From: a bacterium
GTDB lineage: Bacteria; Patescibacteriota; Saccharimonadia; Saccharimonadales; UBA4665
Direction of reading: 5' to 3'
Length of the DNA stretch: 34,470 nt
Assembly (NCBI GenBank): GCA_021781915.1
Contig: JAJXVX010000002.1
Span: 1 to 34,470 of the forward strand
A model generated the notes under the pieces. It saw nothing but the letters and a program-made list of their open reading frames with translations. It had not been told where the DNA came from and did no database searches. Position numbers and translations under genes: made by a program. Of this stretch, positions 24,902 to 31,783 are shown one piece after another (position 1 is the stretch's first letter; each line of letters begins with the position of its first letter).

Positions 24902-26101
24902 TTATGCCGTTGCGTATTCTCTATATAAATTATGTACATCGATAGCAGAATCGTTCCATGAAAGATTATAAAACTCTTTTTTTGCATTTGCTAAGAGTTC
25001 ATCATGTAGATCGGGATAACTAATAACTGCACTAATCTGATTAGCCATTTCATTAATGTCCCAAAAGTCAACTTTCAGAAAATTCTTGATTACTTCAGCA
25101 GCACCTGATTGCTTAGAAATGAGTGCAGGGGAGTTGTATCCAATTGCCTCCAGGGCCGTTATTCCAAAAGGTTCAGAAACTGATGGCATCACAAATAAAT
25201 CACCAATAGAAAATGCATCTCGATAATTCTTACCTCTTTGAAAGTCTGCAAAAATTACATTATGACCAATGTTAAGATAAGCAGACAATTCTAGAAGTTC
25301 GCGGTATTGTTCACCACTACCTACAATAAATAGTAGAGTTTTAGGATTTTTCTCAAGTACTAATTTAAAGGCGTGTAAAAGATTTGGTAGTCCTTTTTGA
25401 ATCGTTAATCTTCCTATACTGGTAATAATCTTGTAACCGTATTCTTTATATTTAACTAAACCTCTATAAACATTGTCTTGAAAGTTTTCATAAAATTCAT
25501 AAGGATTAATTTTATTGTGAACTACTTCTATTCTGTCCGCTGGAACCTGATAATCTTCAATTATCTTATTTTTTGTGTAATTAGACACTGCTATGATTCT
25601 ATCAGCCATATTTAGAGCATTATATTCAATTTCTTGAACAACTGGATTCCCTCTATGATTACCAGATCGGTCAGATTCAATCGAATGAACGTGCAAAATT
25701 ATCGGAACATTTCTTTTTTGTTTAACTCTTAGTGCAGCTTTGAAAGTAAGCCAATCGTGGGCGTGTAGTATGTCAAAAGAGAGATCTTCAACTAATCGTG
25801 AAACGGCGTTTTCGTACATTGACTGTTGATCAAAGATGTTAAGCCATTTTACATTTCCTTCAGAATCAATGTAGCTAAAACTATCGTAGGCTATGCCAGA
25901 TTTCTTAATTGACTTAAAGCTTTGATTTATGGCAGGTGTTATTTTCATGAAGTCTATCTTATGATCAGCGCTGTAGGGTAGGATAAACTCGATATCTATA
26001 TTGCCGTTTTGCGACAAAGCCTTGCATAGATTGTACGATGCAACACCTAAACCACCACTGTTATACGGAGGCAATTCCCACCCGAGCATTAGTACTTTCA
26101 T
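24902..26101 (-). CDS. GT4 family glycosyltransferase, glycogen/starch-synthase-like
   Basis: Retaining GT-B glycosyltransferase, probably elongating an alpha-glucan. I choose the ATG at 26101 (399 aa), since MKVLMLGWELPPYNSGGLG is the normal family start; an in-frame GTG lies five codons upstream. N-domain: SGGLG loop and LHAHDWLTFKAAL with the HVHSIE region. C-domain: SIGRLTIQKGLPNLLHAF, FIVGSGEQY and the nucleotide-sugar E-x7-E motif in SEPFGITALEAIG. First gene of the GT4-GH57-GH15 operon, suggesting synthesis and turnover of one storage polymer. It could instead be another GT4 enzyme such as a sucrose/trehalose or cell-envelope glycosyltransferase. Confidence 0.85.
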   Translation of the reverse strand: MKVLMLGWELPPYNSGGLGVASYNLCKALSQNGNIDIEFILPYSADHKIDFMKITPAINQSFKSIKKSGIAYDSFSYIDSEGNVKWLNIFDQQSMYENAVSRLVEDLSFDILHAHDWLTFKAALRVKQKRNVPIILHVHSIESDRSGNHRGNPVVQEIEYNALNMADRIIAVSNYTKNKIIEDYQVPADRIEVVHNKINPYEFYENFQDNVYRGLVKYKEYGYKIITSIGRLTIQKGLPNLLHAFKLVLEKNPKTLLFIVGSGEQYRELLELSAYLNIGHNVIFADFQRGKNYRDAFSIGDLFVMPSVSEPFGITALEAIGYNSPALISKQSGAAEVIKNFLKVDFWDINEMANQISAVISYPDLHDELLANAKKEFYNLSWNDSAIDVHNLYREYATA

Positions 26102-26135
26102 TGCCGTTTTTCTCACTTTTTATTATTTTAGGCTT

Positions 26136-26164
26136 ATTTTATTATTTTTTATCTTTAAACACAA
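26136..26164 (-). promoter_or_regulatory. Promoter of the GT4-GH57-GH15 operon (TTGTGT - 17 - TAAAAT)
   Basis: Reading the minus strand, TTGTGT (26164 down to 26159), 17 bases, TAAAAT (26141 down to 26136). Predicted leader of about 27 bases before the ATG at 26101. It lies in the 80-base gap after the GDPD gene, so this operon can be expressed apart from the upstream one. Confidence 0.5.
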
Positions 26165-26181
26165 GCGAATTGCCCACAATG

Positions 26182-26865
26182 CTACAGATTACTCAGCATA
26201 TTATAATTATCTGTGTACAAACCATCTACTTTAAGCTCTTTTAACCGTTCAAATTCGTTTGGCTTATTGACTGTATAACAGAAGATATTAATAGATTTTT
26301 TCTTGCAATACTTTAACAAAATTGGATTTAAAAAAAATCGGTTAACTATTATGATTGATGGTCTGGGTTTTAATAACATTAATCTCACTAATGCAGAAAA
26401 GTTAATAATTAACCCAGTTTGAATACGTTCATCTAGGTTTATATTTCTAATTTCAGTTAATAATCTCGATGAAATTAATATTTTTGGTTTAAAGTTAGGG
26501 TTATTTCGGAAATAATTAATTAGAAGTTCATTTAATTCTTTAGCTATTTTTTTTTGTTTTATTTCAATGTTTATAATGTTCATGTCCGATAACGCATCTA
26601 AACATTCTAGTAATGTTGGAATTTTATAATGTTTAAGAACTTTGATCTTACTAATCTCGCTGTAATCTGATTTTGAAATCGATAGATTTTTATCCGACAA
26701 CCTTTTTGTATTTTTATCATGAACTATAACTAAGACATTGTCTTTCGTTTTTCTAACATCAAACTCAACTGATCCACCTTTTTTACGGTTTAAGTTTACA
26801 AATGAATCTAATGTATTTTCTGGGTCATCTGGAAACAATCTACCTCTGTGCGAAAATGTTATCAT
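26182..26865 (-). CDS. Glycerophosphodiester phosphodiesterase family protein
   Basis: Metal-dependent TIM-barrel enzyme that cleaves glycerophosphodiesters to an alcohol and glycerol-3-phosphate. 227 aa, normal for the short bacterial type. Motifs: FSHRGRLFPDDPENTLDSF (4-22; catalytic His6), VEFDVRKTKDNVLVIVHD (33-50; E34, D36, H49), INIEIK (about 98-103) and the closing VDGLYTDNYNML. No signal peptide, so a cytoplasmic role in lipid head-group recycling is likely. It overlaps the PIG-L gene by one base. Confidence 0.88.
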   Translation of the reverse strand: MITFSHRGRLFPDDPENTLDSFVNLNRKKGGSVEFDVRKTKDNVLVIVHDKNTKRLSDKNLSISKSDYSEISKIKVLKHYKIPTLLECLDALSDMNIINIEIKQKKIAKELNELLINYFRNNPNFKPKILISSRLLTEIRNINLDERIQTGLIINFSALVRLMLLKPRPSIIIVNRFFLNPILLKYCKKKSINIFCYTVNKPNEFERLKELKVDGLYTDNYNMLSNL

Positions 26866-27566
26866 TAATTATAAGCTGTTGGTTTAAACAGCACCTCTTT
26901 AGAAAAATAATGTGTATTAGATAATCTACCAAGGGATGTTAAATTAGTCATCATATACTGACTTTTATATAATCTCATAGTATTAAATTTATTTTTTATA
27001 GATGATCTTGATAATGTTATTGTTTCTGACGTAAAATCATTTCCTGTTTTTTCTTTGAGTGACTCAAATATTTTATTAGTTATAATTTTTGATGTATCCA
27101 TGTAAGGTATATCTGCATAAAAAATTACTCTAAATCCTTCACTGAATAAATCAATAGCTATATTTCTAATCAAAATATGATCAGCGTGTCTATACAAACT
27201 CGACATAGCTATTGGAGCGTATATTACAGAATCAGATTTATCAATATATTGTAAAATCTTATTTTTTATGTCTGCTGGATCATTAGATTTTTTATATTGT
27301 TTGTCCAGGAAGCCTAAATTAAGCGTTTTGAATCCCAATAAATTCGATACATTTTCATTTTCTTGAATTCGAATCTTCATCGTTTTAACCGAAGATTTAC
27401 CGGTGCATAAAAAATCCCATAGACTATTTTTTTTATTTTCTGGTAGGCCGGAAAAAATCGTAATTAAACTCCGACTAAGTTTATCGTTCGCTAAAATTGA
27501 GTATAAGCTGAATATACCATCGTCGAAATGCGGAGATAGTACTACATTATCAATTTTATTAGTCAT
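26865..27566 (-). CDS. PIG-L (LmbE-like) deacetylase family protein
   Basis: Zinc-dependent deacetylase fold that usually acts on N-acetylglucosaminyl groups of lipids, thiols or antibiotics. 233 aa. The first metal motif reads VVLSPHFDDGIFSL (8-21): His13 and Asp16 are kept, but the Glu of the classic AHPDDE is Gly17. The second motif is YRHADHILIRN (125-135), giving the third ligand. No signal peptide. Tightly packed between the DUF2779 and GDPD genes (gap 2 bases, overlap 1 base), so a shared lipid or glycoconjugate substrate is possible, but unproven. Confidence 0.75.
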   Translation of the reverse strand: MTNKIDNVVLSPHFDDGIFSLYSILANDKLSRSLITIFSGLPENKKNSLWDFLCTGKSSVKTMKIRIQENENVSNLLGFKTLNLGFLDKQYKKSNDPADIKNKILQYIDKSDSVIYAPIAMSSLYRHADHILIRNIAIDLFSEGFRVIFYADIPYMDTSKIITNKIFESLKEKTGNDFTSETITLSRSSIKNKFNTMRLYKSQYMMTNLTSLGRLSNTHYFSKEVLFKPTAYN

Positions 27567-27568
27567 TT

Positions 27569-29053
27569 CTACTTAACTAAATTTTTTAAGAATTGGTAAA
27601 TTTTTACCATGGCAAATGTATCTAATGCACAGTATTCAAGCAGATTAGACAGTATTTGTTGCTTTTTATCGACATTTTTGTCTCTGAAGATTAAATCCAT
27701 CCATATTCTCTGAGCCGATCCACCATCAGAAATCTCTAAGTCCTGATGATTTAATTCAGGTACAAGAACTGGGAGTACTTTTTTTATAGATGCACTACCG
27801 TGAAATCGATAATCAATGTAGAAACCATCAGAAAAAGGAATCATCAGGTCATCAATCCTATCGTTTATTTTGTATAACCTGGTTCTATATTCAGGATTTA
27901 GTTTAGCTAATAAATTATTGCATTTTTTTTCAAATGACATATTCCAAGTTAGTATTGTTCCTTCGTCACCAATATATTCAATAAGCTTTTCGCTTAAATT
28001 CTTAGTTGGATCATTTTTATTATCATGAAGATATGAGTATTCTTCTAATTTACCTTCAAAACTATCTAATTTATGCAAAGAAAATTGAAAAGGAATTTGA
28101 GTGTAAGGGCTAGTCCCATCAAAATATGGAACGCCACTCATCAATGTTTCATAGTCCAAGAAATAGAGTGGGAATTTAATATTATCTAAAAACTGCTTAA
28201 TAAGTTCTAAGTTGATTATTGGTTTTTTGGTCTTGTAAGCGCTTAATTGTCTGAATTGTTTAGGATTATAAATTATATTATGGTCTATCTCGGATAGTTT
28301 TTTGATACCTAAATCCTCGAACTTTTTAGTAAGTTTCGCGTCTATATGGGTTAAATTAAAAATTGAATCTTCGTCTAAATTGATATTGTATTGATATATT
28401 TTCATCCAGTCTTCAAAAGACCCAAGTCTGCAATGTGAAGGCGATAAATCAGGGCAAATATTTTGAGACATTGTTTGGATAGCTTTTTGGGTATACTTTT
28501 CGGTGACCTCTTGAAGGTCATTGACTTCATCGGTAATGTCTACGACTGAAGTTATTTTTTTAGGATCGATTTCACCTTTTTTAACAAATCGATTATTAAC
28601 ATGTACCAATCCAATTTTTTGAACGGTGAAACCGTTTTTTTCAATAACTTGTTTCTGGAACGCAAGATCGTAGTGATGGTCAATCTTCACTTTGGTTGAA
28701 GATTTAATTTCGTAAAGGTGTATTACATTATCATCTTTAAATTCAACGACATCGCATATGCATGCCAAATTTTCAAACTCAAATTTTGCTTGCAGTATAG
28801 TTTTATGTCCAGACTTAATTGCTTCCTTCGTTTTTAGTCCAAGTTGAATGTATTCTTCATATCCTGAAAATGATAGTTTAAAACTATTTTTAAATATTTT
28901 TTCGGCGATTGCTTCAAATTCATGCCCGCCTTCGAACTTGGCTTTTGTTTGTTCATCTTCAGGTGGTAATTTTTTAGGGTCGTTCTTTTTTAGCCATAAC
29001 CATGCTGGATGTTTCAAAAACAGCATATAATCAGATTTTGAGAGTTGTTGCAT
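27569..29053 (-). CDS. RecB/Cas4-like nuclease fused to a DUF2779 exonuclease-like domain
   Basis: 494 aa. N-terminal half: a PD-(D/E)xK-type nuclease core, with GHEFEAIAE (43-51), ICDVVEF (99-105, D101), the EIKSS motif (115-119, E115 and K117) and AFQKQVIEKNGF (131-142), the RecB/Cas4 arrangement. C-terminal half matches the DUF2779 pattern, a DEDD exonuclease-like fold: FLDYET (298-303, D300 and E302), TWNMSFEKK (369-377) and EYCALDTFAMV (473-483, D478). Cys200 and Cys208 might bind metal. No cas genes are nearby. Function is unknown; nucleic-acid processing or defence are guesses. First gene of a three-gene operon. Confidence 0.8.
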   Translation of the reverse strand: MQQLSKSDYMLFLKHPAWLWLKKNDPKKLPPEDEQTKAKFEGGHEFEAIAEKIFKNSFKLSFSGYEEYIQLGLKTKEAIKSGHKTILQAKFEFENLACICDVVEFKDDNVIHLYEIKSSTKVKIDHHYDLAFQKQVIEKNGFTVQKIGLVHVNNRFVKKGEIDPKKITSVVDITDEVNDLQEVTEKYTQKAIQTMSQNICPDLSPSHCRLGSFEDWMKIYQYNINLDEDSIFNLTHIDAKLTKKFEDLGIKKLSEIDHNIIYNPKQFRQLSAYKTKKPIINLELIKQFLDNIKFPLYFLDYETLMSGVPYFDGTSPYTQIPFQFSLHKLDSFEGKLEEYSYLHDNKNDPTKNLSEKLIEYIGDEGTILTWNMSFEKKCNNLLAKLNPEYRTRLYKINDRIDDLMIPFSDGFYIDYRFHGSASIKKVLPVLVPELNHQDLEISDGGSAQRIWMDLIFRDKNVDKKQQILSNLLEYCALDTFAMVKIYQFLKNLVK

Positions 29054-29060
29054 TAGTCCT

Positions 29061-29066
29061 ATTATA
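29061..29066 (-). promoter_or_regulatory. -10 box of the DUF2779 gene, predicting a leaderless mRNA
   Basis: On the minus strand TATAAT (29066 down to 29061) ends 7 bases before the ATG at 29053. An overlapping TATATA (29068-29063) has TTGAAA 18 bases upstream (29092-29087). Either choice gives a leader near zero and there is no SD. Confidence 0.5.
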
Positions 29067-29100
29067 TACGATTTGTTCTAAATAATTTTCAATAAAATAT

Positions 29101-29176
29101 TGGCAGGGGAGACAGGGATCGAACCTGCGACTTTCGGTTTTGGAGACCGATACTCTACCAGCTGAGTTACTCCCCT
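29101..29176 (-). tRNA. tRNA-Trp (anticodon CCA)
   Basis: 76 bases with encoded CCA. Minus-strand acceptor AGGGGAG/CTCCCCT, discriminator G; anticodon stem TCGGT/ACCGA with loop CTCCAAA. It is substrate of the trpS product in this window. It is oriented away from secE, unlike the usual tRNA-Trp-secE order. The 10-base palindrome ACAATATTGT (29192-29201) lies just upstream of its 5' end. Confidence 0.97.
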
Positions 29177-29252
29177 AAATTTTAAACGCTAACAATATTG
29201 TACATTTTCGATTATCTTAAAACAATTTTACTTATTTTTAAAAATATTATTA

Positions 29253-29263
29253 TATAATATAAT
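29253..29263 (+). promoter_or_regulatory. Overlapping -10 boxes of the P-loop kinase gene
   Basis: Two perfect TATAAT hexamers overlap by one base (29253-29258 and 29258-29263). They end 17 and 12 bases before the ATG, giving a leader of about 10 or 5 bases. No SD and no good -35. Confidence 0.4.
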
Positions 29264-29275
29264 TAAGATTAATTT

Positions 29276-29926
29276 ATGGCTAAGATTTCACCAAAATCAA
29301 CTTTTCTATTGACTCTGTATGGTTATCCAGGCTCTGGTAAGACATACCTATCTAGACAGCTTAGTGAAGTTATCAATGCAGTGCATTTGGATAGTGAAAG
29401 AATAAGACAAGAGTTATTCTCACACCCTGTCTACGATTTACCTGAAAATAAAAAATTATGGCAAATAATGAATTACTTGGCAGAAAAATTCCTTAGCGTT
29501 GGGGTTAGTGTTATTTTCGACTATAATGTGGGTAAAAGCTTTCAACGACATCAATTAACATCATTAGCAAGGAAACACGCAGCTACTAATCTTGTAGTAT
29601 GGCAACAAATTGATCCAGAAACAGCTTATTCCAGAAACAGAAGAAGGGACAAAAGAAAATCGGACGACAAATACTCAGTTGTTATATCTCCCGATGTATT
29701 CAAATCAATGATAAGCTCTATGCAAAATCCTACAAATAGCGAAGACTATGTTGTCGTCAGCGGAAAACATGTTTTTCAAACACAAAAAAATGCTGTACTT
29801 AATAAAATGCGACAACTGAATATTATTGATGATCAGATAGCTCAGGAACATTTAACAATGCCTGGTATGGTGAACTTAATACCTAATGCGATAAACTCAA
29901 ATCATCGAAACGTTATTATCAGATAA
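29276..29926 (+). CDS. P-loop NTPase, small-molecule kinase-like (AAA_33 type)
   Basis: 216 aa. Walker A GYPGSGKT (16-23) starts the protein after a beta-strand, followed by AVHLDSERIRQELF (about 35-48) and SVIFDYNVG (about 79-87), then an arginine-rich lid region with RNRRRDKRKSDDKY (about 120-133). This is the layout of zeta-toxin/AAA_33 kinases, which phosphorylate nucleosides, sugars, antibiotics or polynucleotide ends. No antitoxin-like gene precedes it. The substrate is unknown. It is followed by the YgjP-like gene after 30 bases. Confidence 0.75.
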   Translation: MAKISPKSTFLLTLYGYPGSGKTYLSRQLSEVINAVHLDSERIRQELFSHPVYDLPENKKLWQIMNYLAEKFLSVGVSVIFDYNVGKSFQRHQLTSLARKHAATNLVVWQQIDPETAYSRNRRRDKRKSDDKYSVVISPDVFKSMISSMQNPTNSEDYVVVSGKHVFQTQKNAVLNKMRQLNIIDDQIAQEHLTMPGMVNLIPNAINSNHRNVIIR

Positions 29927-29942
29927 TTTTTTTATAAAAAAT

Positions 29943-29958
29943 ACTAAATTTATTTAGT
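29943..29958 (+). other. Dyad over the start codon of the YgjP-like gene
   Basis: ACTAAAT (29943-29949) and ATTTAGT (29952-29958) form a perfect inverted repeat with a 2-base centre, and the GTG start codon begins at 29957 inside the right arm. In RNA the loop would have to open to four bases. It might reduce initiation or be a protein site; chance in AT-rich DNA is possible. Confidence 0.3.
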
Positions 29959-30655
29959 GAAAAATATTTTAATCGAAAACAAATACCCAGTAAGTCTTAT
30001 AAAAAGAAAAGGTAGTAAATCAATAAGATTGACTTACTCACCTATTAATGGATTGAGAGTTACCTTCCCGGTGTGGGTTAGCTATTCTTATGCGATAAAA
30101 TTTGTTAATACTAAAATAGAATTTATTAAAAAGAATTACAGTGACTATAGAGGTATATCTGAGGATTTTAAAATTGCATCATTGTACCAAGTGAAATTTA
30201 TAAAAACTGAAAACGAAAAAATTTATCACAAGATAAATGCGGATCAACTAGAGATTTATTTTCCTTCTAGGTACGATATCTACGATCAGATTGTTCAAAA
30301 TTATACTAAAAAGATTAGTTTAAAAATTTTGAGAGAAGAGGCGGAATTTTATTTACCTAAAAGATTAAAATATTTAGCCGACCTTTATGGTTTTAATATA
30401 AATAAAATTAATGTTCGTGTACTGAAAAGCCGTTGGGGAAGTTGTGATACTAAGCAGAATATAACTTTGAATTTATATTTGATGCAACTACCGGGTCACG
30501 TTATTGATTATGTATTAGTGCATGAACTTGTTCATACAATCAACATGAGTCATAATAGTATTTTCTGGAATAAAGTAGGTAGTTTTATACCTAACTATAA
30601 ACAAATAAAGAAAGAACTCAGATTAAAACAGCCAATTTTTTCCGGCAACCTTTAA
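29957..30655 (+). CDS. YgjP-family (DUF45/M48-like) zinc metallopeptidase
   Basis: 232 aa. The family layout is complete: N-terminal RKGSKSIRLTYSPINGLRVT (18-37), then SRWGSC (158-163) and the zinc motif VHELVHTINMSHNSIFW (188-204), with His189, His193 and His199 as expected ligands and Glu190 as the catalytic base. No signal peptide, so cytoplasmic. Start is GTG; no earlier in-frame ATG exists and no SD is visible. Members are often called M48 family metallopeptidases or UTP pyrophosphatase-related YgjP; the true substrate is uncertain. Confidence 0.88.
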   Translation: MKNILIENKYPVSLIKRKGSKSIRLTYSPINGLRVTFPVWVSYSYAIKFVNTKIEFIKKNYSDYRGISEDFKIASLYQVKFIKTENEKIYHKINADQLEIYFPSRYDIYDQIVQNYTKKISLKILREEAEFYLPKRLKYLADLYGFNINKINVRVLKSRWGSCDTKQNITLNLYLMQLPGHVIDYVLVHELVHTINMSHNSIFWNKVGSFIPNYKQIKKELRLKQPIFSGNL

Positions 30656-30688
30656 AATTAGTCAATCATTTAATAAAATAAAAGAGAA

Positions 30689-31783
30689 ATGAATAATACT
30701 GAAAAACAAACATTAGATCAACAACGTTTAAATATTCTAATTAATAGTATGTCAGATGCCGTTATAACTATTGATGAAAATTTCAAGATACAGCTTTATA
30801 ACGCCTCGGCGCTAAATCTACTAGACATAAATAATATTAAGATTGGGGAAGATTTAACTAAAGTTATAGAAATTTATAACAAAAAAGATGAACCAGTCGA
30901 TCTGAAATATATTGTTAGAAAACCTACTAGGGTTACAACTTATGAAAATTATTCTCTAAAATATGTTGATAATAGTAAAGCTAATCTTTTTTTATCTATA
31001 TCACCAATACATTCAGTTTACGGAAAAAAAGATTTGTCGGGATATATTTTAATAATGAGAGATATAACAAGGAATAAATCTCTTGAAGAAGAAAGGGATG
31101 AGTTTATCTCGGTTGTTTCTCATGAACTTAGGACACCAATAGCAATTACTGAAGGAGCTGTTTCAAATGCGATGGCATTTACAGAAAGATCTGATGATAA
31201 AACTAAAATTTTAGAATTCTTAGACCAGGCACACAAACAAGTTCTTTATTTATCTGACTTAGTTAACGATCTGTCTACACTTTCTAGAGCAGAAAGAGGT
31301 GTTCTTGAAATTAAAAGTGAAGATATTGATGTAACCGGTCTTTTGAATGATTTATTAAACAATTATTCATCCGAAGCAAGAAAAAAAACTTTGCGAATTA
31401 AAGTGAAATGCGAAACAAATAATTTGATCCTTAAGTCAACCCAACTCTACGTAAAAGAAATCCTACAAAATTTTGTGACTAATGCCATAAAATATTCAAA
31501 TAAAGGTGTTATTCAGATAAGCGCAACAAAAGTTAATGATGGAATTAATTTCACCGTTAAGGACGAAGGGATAGGAATATCTAAATCTGATCAAACAAAA
31601 GTTTTTGATAAATTCTTTAGATCAGAAGATTTTAGAACTAGACAATCGAATGGAACAGGTCTTGGGCTGTACGTTACTGCGAAACTATCTAAACTACTTG
31701 GCGCTAAGATATCTTTAACAAGTAAACTCAACCAAGGATCTACATTTAATATTTTCGTTCCGAATTTGTCGAAGGAAAATTAA
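30689..31783 (+). CDS. Soluble PAS-domain sensor histidine kinase
   Basis: 364 aa. PAS domain at about 10-125 (MSDAVITIDENFKIQLYNAS and the closing YILIMRDITR), a short linker, HisKA with FISVVSHELRTPIAI (His145 is the phospho-acceptor) and a HATPase_c domain with NFVTNAIKYS (N box), KDEGIGIS (G1), FDKFFRS (F) and NGTGLGLYV (G2). No transmembrane helix or signal peptide is seen, so it should sense a cytoplasmic cue. No response regulator is in the window, so it is an orphan kinase. Its 3' end overlaps the convergent GT2 gene by 38 bases. Confidence 0.93.
   Translation: MNNTEKQTLDQQRLNILINSMSDAVITIDENFKIQLYNASALNLLDINNIKIGEDLTKVIEIYNKKDEPVDLKYIVRKPTRVTTYENYSLKYVDNSKANLFLSISPIHSVYGKKDLSGYILIMRDITRNKSLEEERDEFISVVSHELRTPIAITEGAVSNAMAFTERSDDKTKILEFLDQAHKQVLYLSDLVNDLSTLSRAERGVLEIKSEDIDVTGLLNDLLNNYSSEARKKTLRIKVKCETNNLILKSTQLYVKEILQNFVTNAIKYSNKGVIQISATKVNDGINFTVKDEGIGISKSDQTKVFDKFFRSEDFRTRQSNGTGLGLYVTAKLSKLLGAKISLTSKLNQGSTFNIFVPNLSKEN

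Noticed and set aside
26102-26116. GTG start for the GT4 gene
   Set aside because: The next in-frame ATG (26101) gives the usual GT4 N-terminus MKVLML; neither has a good SD, so some doubt remains.
26001-26244. Plus-strand ORFs opposite the GT4 and GDPD genes
   Set aside because: Antisense shadows rich in hydrophobic residues from AT-rich DNA; the minus-strand genes have clear family motifs.
27569-29053. Cas4 of a CRISPR system
   Set aside because: The RecB-like half resembles Cas4, but the protein has a long DUF2779 half and there is no repeat array or cas gene in the window.
29276-29926. Zeta-type toxin of a toxin-antitoxin pair
   Set aside because: The P-loop and Arg-rich lid fit the superfamily, but no small antitoxin gene precedes or overlaps it, so only kinase-like is claimed.
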